Assembly: GCA_943789465.1 (NCBI GenBank)
Contig: CALSUF010000001.1
Span: 62,001-126,000, forward strand
Reading direction: 5' to 3'
DNA: 64,000 nt
From: an uncultured Flavobacteriaceae bacterium
GTDB lineage: Bacteria; Bacteroidota; Bacteroidia; Flavobacteriales; Flavobacteriaceae
The notes beneath the pieces are model-generated. The model did not search any database. It was not told the origin of the DNA and was given only the letters and a program-made list of their open reading frames with translations. The position numbers were made by a program, and so were the translations under genes. Within the stretch, counting starts at the first letter, position 1; the number at the start of each line of letters is the position of its first letter. Shown here one piece after another: positions 7,705 to 16,465 of this stretch.

Positions 7705-8973
7705 TTAGGCAAAATAATTGACTAAAAAATCTTCTGAGAAGTAAGCGTATTTTAAGTCTTTACTTAGTGTGGTATATACCTTTTTAATTTTGGATTTTTT
7801 AGAATCTATTTTAACATCTCCAAATAGATAAATTTGATATAATATTGTGATTAAATCACTATAGCTATATACGCAATTCTCCAAGCTAAAAAGATTAATA
7901 TATTTTTTTTCATTTGATAGTTCTCCACAGGATTTATAATAAAACGCACTCATCAAGTAGAAAGAGTTCAAATGATTCTTTTGATAATAAAAATCAGGCT
8001 TCTGATCAATGTTGATTTCTCCAATTAAAAATGCCATTAACTGCAGATCCTTGATTAGTATCGCAGTGGTGTAAAGCTCATAATAATAGTCTGTTATATT
8101 TGATTTTTTTGCATGAATTTGTTTATAGGTGTCTAAAATTCTCAATTTCTGGTTGCTATTATTTAGCAGTAGTTTTAACGCTAATAAACGACTGCATAGA
8201 ATAGGGTTTAAATCTGTTGAAAAAATTAAATCTTTTGAAAAAATTAAATCTTTGTGACAGTCAACGGGCTTTTTACAATTTAAAAAAAATTTAAATTGTA
8301 AAACCGCAGAGCTAAACAAAGCTATTTCATTTGTAGGTGAATTGCGTTTAATCGTTTCTGTCCATTCCCCATAATAGCCGTTCAAATTAGAATAATCCAC
8401 AAAAGTTAAATAGACACATTGTAAAAAATTAGTATTTTTGAGCAACAATACATCTATTTCTGGCTGTTTACGAAGCAATAACCCTATTGAATTTCCCAAA
8501 TACAATACTTCTGAATAGGAGAAAGTATCAAAAGCAAGTGCTTTTAGCCTGAACAGTTTATCTATTAAAGAATAACTTTCGTTATGTAACAACTCTCTTG
8601 TTAACATTACGATAAAGCCCGTAAAATTTTCAAGACTTTTTTTAGTGGAGTTGACTAAGTTAATTATGACTTTTTCATCGCCGTCAAAAACCGCTTTATA
8701 AGTAAGCTGAGATAAATCAATTTTTTCTCTATAAATGTCTGTTTGCGTAAAATGAATATAATTTTTATAACCTATAAATTGAGCTAAGGTATTTAGTGTT
8801 TTAATATTTGGCTTCGTTTGAGGTGCTAAGCCATAAAATCGTCTTATGGTACTACAACTTATATCAATATCTAGTGTTTCAGTCATAGTATTCGAAACCA
8901 ATTCACAGTCTCCACGAGTTTTTATTGGTCTTCCAATTTTCTCTTCAATTCTTTTTCTTAAAACGTTAACCAT
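7705..8973 (-). CDS. HTH-headed helical protein, copy 2 (putative regulator)
   Basis: This is a paralogue of the protein at 5783-7078. The N-terminal HTH-like part contains STIRRFYGL and TLNTLAQFIG. The remaining 340 or so residues are helical and TPR-like, with FVDYSNLNGYYG in the middle. The ATG at 8973 (MVNVLRKRIEEKIG) aligns with copy 1. A TTG at 8997 would extend into the tandem repeat and is less likely. It differs from copy 1 by a six-residue tandem duplication (FSKDLI / FSTDLN), caused by an exact 18-bp duplication at 8217-8252. It is divergent from the small protein at 9043 and the fibre genes behind it. A regulatory role is inferred from the HTH-like head and the position. Confidence 0.7.
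   Translation of the reverse strand: MVNVLRKRIEEKIGRPIKTRGDCELVSNTMTETLDIDISCSTIRRFYGLAPQTKPNIKTLNTLAQFIGYKNYIHFTQTDIYREKIDLSQLTYKAVFDGDEKVIINLVNSTKKSLENFTGFIVMLTRELLHNESYSLIDKLFRLKALAFDTFSYSEVLYLGNSIGLLLRKQPEIDVLLLKNTNFLQCVYLTFVDYSNLNGYYGEWTETIKRNSPTNEIALFSSAVLQFKFFLNCKKPVDCHKDLIFSKDLIFSTDLNPILCSRLLALKLLLNNSNQKLRILDTYKQIHAKKSNITDYYYELYTTAILIKDLQLMAFLIGEINIDQKPDFYYQKNHLNSFYLMSAFYYKSCGELSNEKKYINLFSLENCVYSYSDLITILYQIYLFGDVKIDSKKSKIKKVYTTLSKDLKYAYFSEDFLVNYFA
8217..8252 (+). repeat. Exact 18-bp tandem duplication inside copy 2 regulator
   Basis: TTGAAAAAATTAAATCTT occurs twice head to tail (8217-8234, 8235-8252). It is in frame and adds six residues to the helical region of the protein encoded at 7705-8973. 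The paralogue lacks it. Confidence 0.85.
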
Positions 8974-8988
8974 AGTATATTTTAAATT

Positions 8989-9035
8989 ATGAACCAAATA
9001 TGAACCAAATATAACATAAATATAAATTAGTTTTG
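8989..9035 (+). promoter_or_regulatory. Tandem 11-bp repeat plus -7 element, copy 2
   Basis: ATGAACCAAAT is repeated exactly at 8989-8999 and 9000-9010, followed by 17 bases and TAGTTTTG (9028-9035), a perfect TAnnTTTG. The start codon of the next gene is at 9043, so the transcript would be almost leaderless. Spacing is identical to the copies at 7107 and 62765. Confidence 0.7.
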
Positions 9036-9042
9036 ATGGTAA

Positions 9043-9429
9043 ATGAATATTGATTTACATAGCGTGCCAAAAATTTATCCAAAAAGTCCTTACAGTGGAC
9101 TTTTAAAAAATCCAAACCGTTCGAGACTAGTTCAGAAGACTATTAAAAATTTCATTGATACATCTAAAATGGGTTTTAGCGTGTTGCAAAAAGTTTGGTT
9201 TGATGATCTACAAGGCGCTGTAGGTGTTATTAAAAAATTAACCGAGGTCGATAAAAAGAATGCACAAAACTACGACATGAACGATCCAATTACTTTAAGT
9301 GATGGCACTAAAATTGTCGTCTGTAATCAGTGGGGAAAAGAAAATTTGACAAACTTTATTTCACACGCAAAACTATTAGGACTCAATATTAAAGTTGAAA
9401 GTTCTCAAACAAAAATGAAAATCAATTAA
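9043..9429 (+). CDS. Small conserved protein of unknown family, copy 2
   Basis: The 128-aa protein is paralogous to the one at 7180-7584. It shares FSVLQKVWFD, GVIKKL, DPITL-x-DGTKI, CNQWGKEN and the closing HAKLLGLNIK. It has no signal peptide, so it should be cytoplasmic. Function is unknown. It is the first gene after the tandem-repeat promoter. The T9SS-sorted gene starts 90 bases after its stop with no terminator or clear promoter between them, so it probably heads an operon with the surface cassette (9520, 9993). One possibility is a regulatory partner for the HTH-headed protein or a helper for the cassette. Both are guesses. Confidence 0.75.
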   Translation: MNIDLHSVPKIYPKSPYSGLLKNPNRSRLVQKTIKNFIDTSKMGFSVLQKVWFDDLQGAVGVIKKLTEVDKKNAQNYDMNDPITLSDGTKIVVCNQWGKENLTNFISHAKLLGLNIKVESSQTKMKIN

Positions 9430-9519
9430 AGACAATGCTTCTAGTGAAAGAGATCCGTTTTTAGCAAAATTATAGTTAGTAAATTCAACCAATTTAATAT
9501 AACAAACCAATTAATTTTT

Positions 9520-9996
9520 ATGAAACATCTAATATTACTTTGTATGCTTATGAGTTTGAGTGTGTCTTCTCAAACCATTTCAAAACAAGTGATTGGCCCT
9601 GGCGGATCCACTGTTGACAATGGCACCAACAAATTAAGTTATACCACCGGCGAAGTGCTCGTAGGCGCTATGACTTCCGAAGATGGCTCCATACAGCTTG
9701 GAAATGGGTACTACCCTTCCTTAGACTTGGAAGCCTTGAGCGTAGAAAATCCTGAACTTCAACTGAATTTAAAAGTATATCCCAACCCCGTAACTGAAGC
9801 CTTTTATATATCACACCCTTCAGCGATACAGTTTAAGCTGGACATCGCAGAAATTAACGGTAAACAGCTATTTTCAGGGACACATCAAAAAGAAGCGCCC
9901 TTTTCGATGCAATCCTACGGATCAGGCGTTTATTTAATTACAATAACAACTTTAGAAAATAACCAATCAAATACTTACAAAATCATAAAACAATGA
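9520..9996 (+). CDS. Short T9SS-sorted surface protein (cassette 1, first gene)
   Basis: The 158-aa protein has a signal peptide (to about residue 18). A conserved region of about 50 residues follows, containing KQVIGPGGST, NKLSYTTGEV and SIQLGNGYYPSLD. It ends in a type A T9SS sorting domain (VYPNPVTEAF through SGVYLITI to KIIKQ). There is little room for any other domain, so it may act as an anchor or adaptor. The paralogue at 62219-62698 has the same layout. In both cases the next gene overlaps by four bases (ATGA), implying translational coupling with a fibre-like protein. It should be exported across the outer membrane and attached at the cell surface. Confidence 0.85.
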   Translation: MKHLILLCMLMSLSVSSQTISKQVIGPGGSTVDNGTNKLSYTTGEVLVGAMTSEDGSIQLGNGYYPSLDLEALSVENPELQLNLKVYPNPVTEAFYISHPSAIQFKLDIAEINGKQLFSGTHQKEAPFSMQSYGSGVYLITITTLENNQSNTYKIIKQ

Positions 9997-11717
9997 AAAA
10001 ATTACTCATAACATTACTGCTTGCCTTAACAAGTACTTTGAGTTTACAAGCTCAAACACAACAAGGATTTAACTACCAAGCTACCGTTCGAAATGCTGGA
10101 GGAGAACTGATTGTCAACCAAAATGTCAATTTTAGGTTCAATATCCAACAAGGATCTGAAACAAGCAGCCCTATATTTACAGAAACCCACTTAGTTTCTC
10201 CAGACGATTTAGGTCAAGTAAATCTTGTCATCGGAGATGGTACTTCTATTATTGGCGATTTTAGTCAAATAGACTGGTCGTTAGGAAGTTATTTTTTGGG
10301 CATCGAGCTTAATACAGGTGCTGGTTATGTAGCTATGGGAACCACCCAACTCCTCAGTGTTCCGTTTGCATTGTATGCAGAAAATTCTGGTACTGAGGCC
10401 TCCGATCTTCAAACTGTATTAAACACCGGCGCTATTGCAGACTTGGTTGTGAGCGAAGAAAATGTATCCGGAATTGAACTTTCTACTTCTGGAGGTGACG
10501 AAGCTGGTAATTCCTATTACGGAATTGTGAGTTCCATTGCTGGAACTAATGGTGAAAATACTGGAGTACTTGGCGAATCTACAGGAATGAATACATACAG
10601 AAATTACGGATTAAGAGGAGCTGCTTCAGGCGCAGAAGTGAATAATATTGGTGTTCAAGGGATTTCTAATAGTGAAACAGGACACAACTATGCTGTTTGG
10701 GGAATAGCTGCCAATGCTGTAGATGGAAATGATAACAGAGGCATCATGGGATATGCTACTTCACCAACACCAACTGGAAAAAACTATGGTGTTACAGGAT
10801 GGACAGGCGGTTCAGAGGTTTTTAATATTGCTCTAGGTGGCTATGCCGATGCTGCCAACAGTACCAATGGGAGTAATTATGGAGTGCAAGCGAGAGCGAG
10901 TGCCGTTACTGAAAACGGATATAACTACGGCGTTTATTCTGAAGCAAGCAATGCACCAAATAACTATGGTATACATGCAAGCGCAATTGGCACAGTAGGA
11001 AATAATTACGGGATTTTTGCTAATGCATCCGGTGGCGAGTTCAACTTTGCAGGGTATTTCATTGGGGATGTTGTCGTTACCGGGGGTACTTTAACCGCTG
11101 ATGTGACCTTAGACAGTGCACCAACCGAAGAAATGGATGCAACAACCAAAGGGTATGTTGACCAACTCATCGCAGAATTAAAGAGTGAAATTCAACTTTT
11201 AAAATGGAAAACTTCACCACTTATTGGATCATGGAAACTAGCACCAGAAGCATATGCACTTACTTTAGGCCCAACTTTGAACGACTTTTCTTGGTATTGG
11301 AATACTTTAGAATCGGTTACTGAAAATAGAGCGTGTCAATTTGATGATGAATATATATTTGGTGCAGATGGATCGTTCCAAAATGTTTTAGGGACACAAA
11401 CTTATTTAGAAGAATGGCAAGGTACGGTGAATGAGTGCGGTACACCAGTTGCGCCACACGATGGAACAGCAACCGCGACTTATATATACAATGAAGCAGA
11501 TGGAACGATTACAATTAATGGGGTTGGGGCATACCTAGGATTGTCCAAAGTTGTTAATGGTTCAGAACTACTCAGTCCTGCGGATGCAGCGAATTCAATT
11601 ACGTATATGGCAACTCTTTCAGAAGATGGAAACACATTAGACTTAGACATTGAATCCACAACAGCAGATGGATCACAGGCTTTTTGGTCTTTTAAACTCG
11701 TAAGGCAAATGCAATAG
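9993..11717 (+). CDS. Fibre-like surface protein with glucan-locus tip domain (cassette 1)
   Basis: The 574-aa protein starts with a signal peptide and a roughly 120-residue domain (QGFNYQATVRN to LLSVPFALYAENSG) shared with the protein at 60945-62222. About 230 residues of degenerate NYG-containing repeats follow, resembling the shaft of a tail fibre. The stretch TKGYVDQLIAELKSEIQ then looks like a trimeric coiled coil. The last 165 residues (from about 409) are the same domain that occurs three times in the surface protein at 40972-42825 (WKLAPE, FDDEYIFGADGSFQN, APHDG). It has no T9SS domain of its own. It overlaps the preceding T9SS gene by four bases. A surface adhesin or glycan-binding fibre is the likely role. 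Confidence 0.75.
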   Translation: MKKLLITLLLALTSTLSLQAQTQQGFNYQATVRNAGGELIVNQNVNFRFNIQQGSETSSPIFTETHLVSPDDLGQVNLVIGDGTSIIGDFSQIDWSLGSYFLGIELNTGAGYVAMGTTQLLSVPFALYAENSGTEASDLQTVLNTGAIADLVVSEENVSGIELSTSGGDEAGNSYYGIVSSIAGTNGENTGVLGESTGMNTYRNYGLRGAASGAEVNNIGVQGISNSETGHNYAVWGIAANAVDGNDNRGIMGYATSPTPTGKNYGVTGWTGGSEVFNIALGGYADAANSTNGSNYGVQARASAVTENGYNYGVYSEASNAPNNYGIHASAIGTVGNNYGIFANASGGEFNFAGYFIGDVVVTGGTLTADVTLDSAPTEEMDATTKGYVDQLIAELKSEIQLLKWKTSPLIGSWKLAPEAYALTLGPTLNDFSWYWNTLESVTENRACQFDDEYIFGADGSFQNVLGTQTYLEEWQGTVNECGTPVAPHDGTATATYIYNEADGTITINGVGAYLGLSKVVNGSELLSPADAANSITYMATLSEDGNTLDLDIESTTADGSQAFWSFKLVRQMQ

Positions 11718-11800
11718 ACATTTAAACTTTTTTTGTAATACTACAACAAAGTAAATACCTAACAATTCCTTAAATATAATTTGTTTGAAGTTAGTTAGTC

Positions 11801-11831
11801 AAAAAAACCCGACCCACAGTCGGGTTTTTTA
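11801..11831 (+). terminator. Terminator after fibre gene
   Basis: Stem CCCGAC / GTCGGG with loop CCACA is flanked by seven A and six T, so it can stop transcription from both sides between the fibre gene and the convergent receptor gene. The same hairpin core occurs at 7618. Confidence 0.8.
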
Positions 11832-11851
11832 GTTTAATAGCTCGGAGTTAG

Positions 11852-14563
11852 TTACAGCTCGTAACGGACTCGAAAGGTCACGTAGCGCGGTTGGATAAAG
11901 TATTCTGTCGCGCTTACCGAAATGTTTGAGGTGCTGCTCTGGTTTTGAGAACGAGTATCTAACAAGTTCGTCGCTTTGATTTCGTATTCAAACTTGGCAT
12001 CTTCATCCTTTCTGTAAGATAAGGACGCATTCCAAAATTCATAGGTATTGATCGTACGATCTTCATCGCTAAAATCATTATATGAAAAATCCGTTTTAAG
12101 TGTAAACGCTTTTAAAATTAAGGCATCCACTTCAATAGAAGGACTTTTGGTGAAAAATTTGGTGCTATTAGCTCCTAAATTATTGTCCTGTATAGAGTAT
12201 CTGTAACTCAAATCGACGTTAGGCGCAGTTCTAAAGTTGGTGCGCAACTGGGCTCTGTAGGTTTGTGAAAAACTCTCATTAACAGTTCGACTGTTTTGTA
12301 CAAACTGATTGAATTTAGAGTAATTCAAATTCGCTCTGACAGAGGCACGTAACTTTCCAAAAGTACGCTGAAAACGACCATTAGCTGACAAGCTTTCATC
12401 GGCAAAAGCAGAATTAAATGGTGTCGAGACGCGAATCACACTTCCAGGAACGAACTCAGAAACTGTTCTAATATTGTCAATACTTTTGTTGTAATTAATA
12501 TTAGCAAATACGTTGGTATAGTTAAACATATTAAAACTATAGTAAAACAAGCTCAAATTGTGCGATAGTGCGCTTTGCAAATCTGGTGAACCCGAAAATA
12601 ACGAGTTATAGTTGTTAAGCACTAAGCCACTTGCAAATTTCGACACATCTGTAAATTGTGTTTGCATGCGATAACTTAGGTTCAAGGTTTCACTCTTTTT
12701 GATTTGAAATATCACATTCATATCAGGTAAAAACCGGAAGAAGTTATCCGTAGTCTTAGACCCCATCTGCGTATTTGAAATTCCATAGGCATGGGCAGCT
12801 ATACCAGGTGTGAAAGTAAACTTACCTGACTTTAAACGGTAATGAAACCCTACATACACATCCGAAAAATTATAAGCAATGTCATTAGTGGATACACCAT
12901 TTGCAATTTGAGGAGTTGGACTGGTTTCAGTTTGGTTGTCTAGGTATTGAAAAATATTAGAATCAAATTGTTGATGGCTTAATATAGATCCAAAGGTGAG
13001 ATTGATATTGCTCTTTTTATTTAAAATATTCCAATAATCCAGTTTTGCATCTACTTGATTGGATTGCACCCGTTTTTCTTGACCAAAATTATAATCCAAT
13101 TGAGAGCCATCTAATCCCAAACTGTTCGCAGTACCTTCGTAATTGGCTTTATCCTCAAGAATCGCATTGTAAAAAGGATCTTCATCTTTGATAAGATGCT
13201 GTGCTTCAAATGCAAAAATATTGGTTTCATTCAACGTATAATAATAGTTCAAACTCTGATTAAAACTAAATGGGCTCGTATTTTCTAACTGATTGATGTC
13301 CCCATTTATTGAAGAATTGAAGCGCTGGTCTTGCGTGCTTTTGGATAAATTTCCAAGAGCTTCGTACTCTAGTTGGTTACTGCTGTTTGGTTGATACTTA
13401 GTGGTTAACTTCAGCATACCAAGATCATTATTTTGTGAGGTATTACTCTGGGTATCTTCGTCTGAAAACCCAGGAGGTGCATCAACATACTGGACACTTC
13501 TGTTTTCTTGTAATTCGTTTTTACTGTTAGAAAAAATAGCAAATCCACCGATATCCAACGTCTTTTTTGGAGACCAACTAAAATTAGCGGCTCCAAATTT
13601 TGTACTAATGTCTTTAGCCCTGTTGTTTTGAAGTAATAAAAATCCAATATCATTATTTCCTAAACTCAAGCTCGTTCCACTTTTTTGACTAGGCGATCGG
13701 AAACCCCCAGAAAAATTGAAGTAATCTCGACGTGAAAACGCAACTTCTCCAATATTGTTGAGATCTCCAATAAAATTGACACTGTATTCTGGACTGTAAT
13801 AAAACAACTTTGGCTGGGCTAAGTAGAGCGAATTTGCGTCCGAATCTCCCGCGCCAACCGTGACATTTCCAAACCAGAAATTTTTCTTACCATCCTTTAA
13901 TTTAATGTTGATAGCAATGTTGTCTTGGTTGTTGGTAACCCCACCCAATTGACCAACTTCAGCATAATTTTTTAATACCTGAACTTTGTCTACCGCACTA
14001 GATGGAATGTTTTTGGTTGCTAATTTGGTGTCGCCATCAAAAAAATCTTTGCCTTCAACCATTAATTTGTTTACAACCTTGCCTTCAACTTCTACCTGGC
14101 CATCGTCATTAATTTCAACTCCAGGTAAGTTTTTCAACACATCCTCTAGTTTTCTTTCGGTACCTGTATTGAAGGAATCTGCATTATACACTAGAGTGTC
14201 TCCACTGATGGTAACTGGCATTTCATAAACTAATTCCACTTCATCTAAAGAGTTGTCTTCAAAAAGTATAAAATCTTTGGTAATATTTTCTTCTTTTGTT
14301 TCTAAAACTTCGTCTAGAGATTTCATTCCAATATAACTCGCTTGTATGGAATAGGAGGTATTCTTTTTCAGATCCAAACGAAAACGACCTTCATCATTGG
14401 TGATTCCATAGGAATCCAATGATTTGGTGGCTTTATTAATGGCAATGACATTAGCTAATTCCAAGGGACTTCCTAGACTGTCTTTAATGACGCCTTCCAG
14501 TTTTACCTGAGAAAACCCGGCAATACTCATTGACAGGAATGTGATTGTAATAAACTTTTTCAT
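11852..14563 (-). CDS. Outer-membrane beta-barrel receptor, TonB-dependent type
   Basis: The 903-aa protein has a signal peptide, an N-terminal carboxypeptidase-regulatory-like beta-sandwich (about 20-100) and a plug-like region (LEDVLKNLPGVEINDDGQV, about 140-230). The long C-terminal barrel ends in the aromatic strand FRVRYEL. This is the outer-membrane beta-barrel family that accompanies GLPGLI proteins in Flavobacteriia. Two GLPGLI genes lie immediately upstream on the same strand (25-base gap), so it is the third gene of that operon. The substrate is unknown. A peptide or metal-related ligand cannot be judged from sequence alone. Confidence 0.85.
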   Translation of the reverse strand: MKKFITITFLSMSIAGFSQVKLEGVIKDSLGSPLELANVIAINKATKSLDSYGITNDEGRFRLDLKKNTSYSIQASYIGMKSLDEVLETKEENITKDFILFEDNSLDEVELVYEMPVTISGDTLVYNADSFNTGTERKLEDVLKNLPGVEINDDGQVEVEGKVVNKLMVEGKDFFDGDTKLATKNIPSSAVDKVQVLKNYAEVGQLGGVTNNQDNIAINIKLKDGKKNFWFGNVTVGAGDSDANSLYLAQPKLFYYSPEYSVNFIGDLNNIGEVAFSRRDYFNFSGGFRSPSQKSGTSLSLGNNDIGFLLLQNNRAKDISTKFGAANFSWSPKKTLDIGGFAIFSNSKNELQENRSVQYVDAPPGFSDEDTQSNTSQNNDLGMLKLTTKYQPNSSNQLEYEALGNLSKSTQDQRFNSSINGDINQLENTSPFSFNQSLNYYYTLNETNIFAFEAQHLIKDEDPFYNAILEDKANYEGTANSLGLDGSQLDYNFGQEKRVQSNQVDAKLDYWNILNKKSNINLTFGSILSHQQFDSNIFQYLDNQTETSPTPQIANGVSTNDIAYNFSDVYVGFHYRLKSGKFTFTPGIAAHAYGISNTQMGSKTTDNFFRFLPDMNVIFQIKKSETLNLSYRMQTQFTDVSKFASGLVLNNYNSLFSGSPDLQSALSHNLSLFYYSFNMFNYTNVFANINYNKSIDNIRTVSEFVPGSVIRVSTPFNSAFADESLSANGRFQRTFGKLRASVRANLNYSKFNQFVQNSRTVNESFSQTYRAQLRTNFRTAPNVDLSYRYSIQDNNLGANSTKFFTKSPSIEVDALILKAFTLKTDFSYNDFSDEDRTINTYEFWNASLSYRKDEDAKFEYEIKATNLLDTRSQNQSSTSNISVSATEYFIQPRYVTFRVRYEL

Positions 14564-14588
14564 AAATTATTGGTTATTTTGGATGTGC

Positions 14589-15461
14589 TTAATTTCGCCG
14601 TTTATTTCTACGACCTCCGTACATGGAGCGCATTTCTTCCATTTTTTTCTTGACCGTTTCATTGTACTTTTGACGTGAAACCACATCTCCCTTTTCTGGC
14701 GCTTTGATCTGTACTTTTTCTTGTGGGTTCATTATAATTTTTGAACATAAAATTGTGGTCTTATCTGTATTTACTTCAAGAATTAAACCTGGAAGACCCC
14801 AAAAGTCTCCTGGGCCATGGCTCACAGGAATCTGTGGAGTGTACCATGCTGTGACTTCAATTTGTTTTGGTATTTCTATGTCCTCAGAAACAGAAGTTGC
14901 AGTAGAATCTTTTTTAGTTTCACCTTCTTTAACTTCTTTAGATTTTGGTTTTCTTCGCATGCTACGCCAATCAAATTCATCTACTGTTTTGACAGCCGTT
15001 GCTTTCATACAAAGGTACTGACCAATTTGTTTTGTTTCAGTTCCTAATTTCCAATTGAGTTTAGACAACGAATCCGTAATTAGAAATTGCTTTCCAAAAA
15101 ATTCTTGGTCTTGCAAATACTGTTGAGATTTAATGTTTTTGTATTGCATACCGGCAGAAAAACTACTGCCCCATTTTCCAAAACCACCTTGCCCACCAGG
15201 TGCCTCTAAAACTTCTTCTTCTTTATAGGTGGAAGCTTCTCGGTCAAAATTTAAAATATACGTTTTTTCAAACATGCTGCGCATGCGATCCGCTATTTGT
15301 TTTTTTTGACCTTCACTCATTTTCCGACCGCCCCAACTATCCATATCAACAGATGTTTTAGAAAAGTAATAGGCTTTCCCTTGAAAGTTTTGTGCGGAAG
15401 CTACTGCTGAAAATAACAACACCATACACCCTATCAAAAAGAAGTTTTTTCTTAGAATCAT
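14589..15461 (-). CDS. GLPGLI family protein, first of two
   Basis: The 290-aa protein has a signal peptide (to about residue 23) and the name-giving motif in DFWGLPGLILEVN near residue 217, after TAWYTPQIPVSHGP. The C-terminus is rich in Lys/Arg/Met/Gly (MRSMYGGRRNKRRN). GLPGLI proteins are exported and probably periplasmic or outer-membrane associated. Their function is unknown. It lies between a second GLPGLI gene (15539-16339) and the outer-membrane receptor, all on the minus strand, and these three probably act together. Confidence 0.88.
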   Translation of the reverse strand: MILRKNFFLIGCMVLLFSAVASAQNFQGKAYYFSKTSVDMDSWGGRKMSEGQKKQIADRMRSMFEKTYILNFDREASTYKEEEVLEAPGGQGGFGKWGSSFSAGMQYKNIKSQQYLQDQEFFGKQFLITDSLSKLNWKLGTETKQIGQYLCMKATAVKTVDEFDWRSMRRKPKSKEVKEGETKKDSTATSVSEDIEIPKQIEVTAWYTPQIPVSHGPGDFWGLPGLILEVNTDKTTILCSKIIMNPQEKVQIKAPEKGDVVSRQKYNETVKKKMEEMRSMYGGRRNKRRN

Positions 15462-15538
15462 ACTTAAGAATGTTAATTTAATATCTAATTTATTGGCACA
15501 AATTACGGATTGTTTAATAATATCTCGTTAAAATAAAA

Positions 15539-16339
15539 CTAATTTCCTATTTCAATTTTGAAACTATTACCATCTTCATCATCGCGACCGTATTGAGATT
15601 CCATTTCTTTCATCTTTTTATCCATAATGGCATCGAATTCCGACTGGCTTACAGAATCTCCACCCGTGGGCTCTTTAATCTTAATTGGTTTTGAAGGGTT
15701 AAGTGAAATCTTACTACATAAAATGGTTTGAGAATCATAACTTAGTTCTAGAATAAGTCCTGGTAGACCTTGAAATTGTTCAGGACCATTGCTAACAGGG
15801 ATTTGTGGCGTGTACCACGCTGTCACCGTTTGTGTTTCTTTAGTGACCTCATCCATTTCTGAAACGGACTTTACTTCACGCTCCAGAGTTGCTTTAAAAC
15901 AGGTATAATTTCCAATGTTTTTGGTGTCGCCCTGTAATTTCCATGGATTTGTTTTTAAAGAGTCTTGGATCAAAAACATCTTTCCAAGCAAGTCACTTTC
16001 TTGGACATAACGCTGTGTCTTAATATTTTTATATAACTCTCCTGAACCTCCCATGTTAGAAATGAATACCATGGAGCCACCTGCAGATGGAGGCGCTAGA
16101 GATTCGTCTTCCTTATAAAGAGATTCTTCTTTGTTAAATGTTAAAATATACGTTTTTTCAAACTGTTTTTTAAGCATTGCCATAATTTCATCTTGCATAC
16201 CACCAACTTGAGTACTATCTATTTTGATGTCTACCTTGCGCTGGGTTTTATAGGTGGCTATCCCTTGAAATTCTTGGGCTTGAATTCCTGAAATCGTACA
16301 TGTGAATGCGATTAAAAGTACTTTAACTGATCTTGTCAT
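15539..16339 (-). CDS. GLPGLI family protein, second of two
   Basis: The 266-aa exported protein is paralogous to its downstream neighbour. It shares KKQFEKTYILTFNKEES, TAWYTPQIPVSNGP and the motif FQGLPGLILELS near residue 205. It is the first gene of the minus-strand receptor operon and is divergent from a sensor kinase gene at 16466. The shared 126-bp intergenic region could let the two-component system control this operon. That link is inferred from position only. Confidence 0.88.
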   Translation of the reverse strand: MTRSVKVLLIAFTCTISGIQAQEFQGIATYKTQRKVDIKIDSTQVGGMQDEIMAMLKKQFEKTYILTFNKEESLYKEDESLAPPSAGGSMVFISNMGGSGELYKNIKTQRYVQESDLLGKMFLIQDSLKTNPWKLQGDTKNIGNYTCFKATLEREVKSVSEMDEVTKETQTVTAWYTPQIPVSNGPEQFQGLPGLILELSYDSQTILCSKISLNPSKPIKIKEPTGGDSVSQSEFDAIMDKKMKEMESQYGRDDEDGNSFKIEIGN

Positions 16340-16449
16340 TTTTTATTTTTTAAATTATTACTGACGCAAATATGAAAAGAATTTTGAATATTCATCGTTA
16401 ACTACTGTTAACGTGTGTTAAGCGATTTGTATTAATTAGTTTTAAAATT

Positions 16450-16457
16450 TACTTTTG
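16450..16457 (+). promoter_or_regulatory. -7 element for the sensor kinase gene
   Basis: TACTTTTG is a perfect TAnnTTTG match. The expected transcription start falls at about 16462, which is itself an ATG, so a leaderless start there is possible. Confidence 0.5.
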
Positions 16458-16465
16458 ACTTATGA

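Noticed and set aside
8974-8997. TTG start for the copy 2 regulator
   Set aside because: It would lie inside the tandem repeat and adds residues not aligning with copy 1. The ATG at 8973 aligns.
7107-9012. Tandem 11-bp repeats as a CRISPR or satellite array
   Set aside because: There are only two units per locus and no spacers, and the distance to the -7 element is constant, which fits operator sites.
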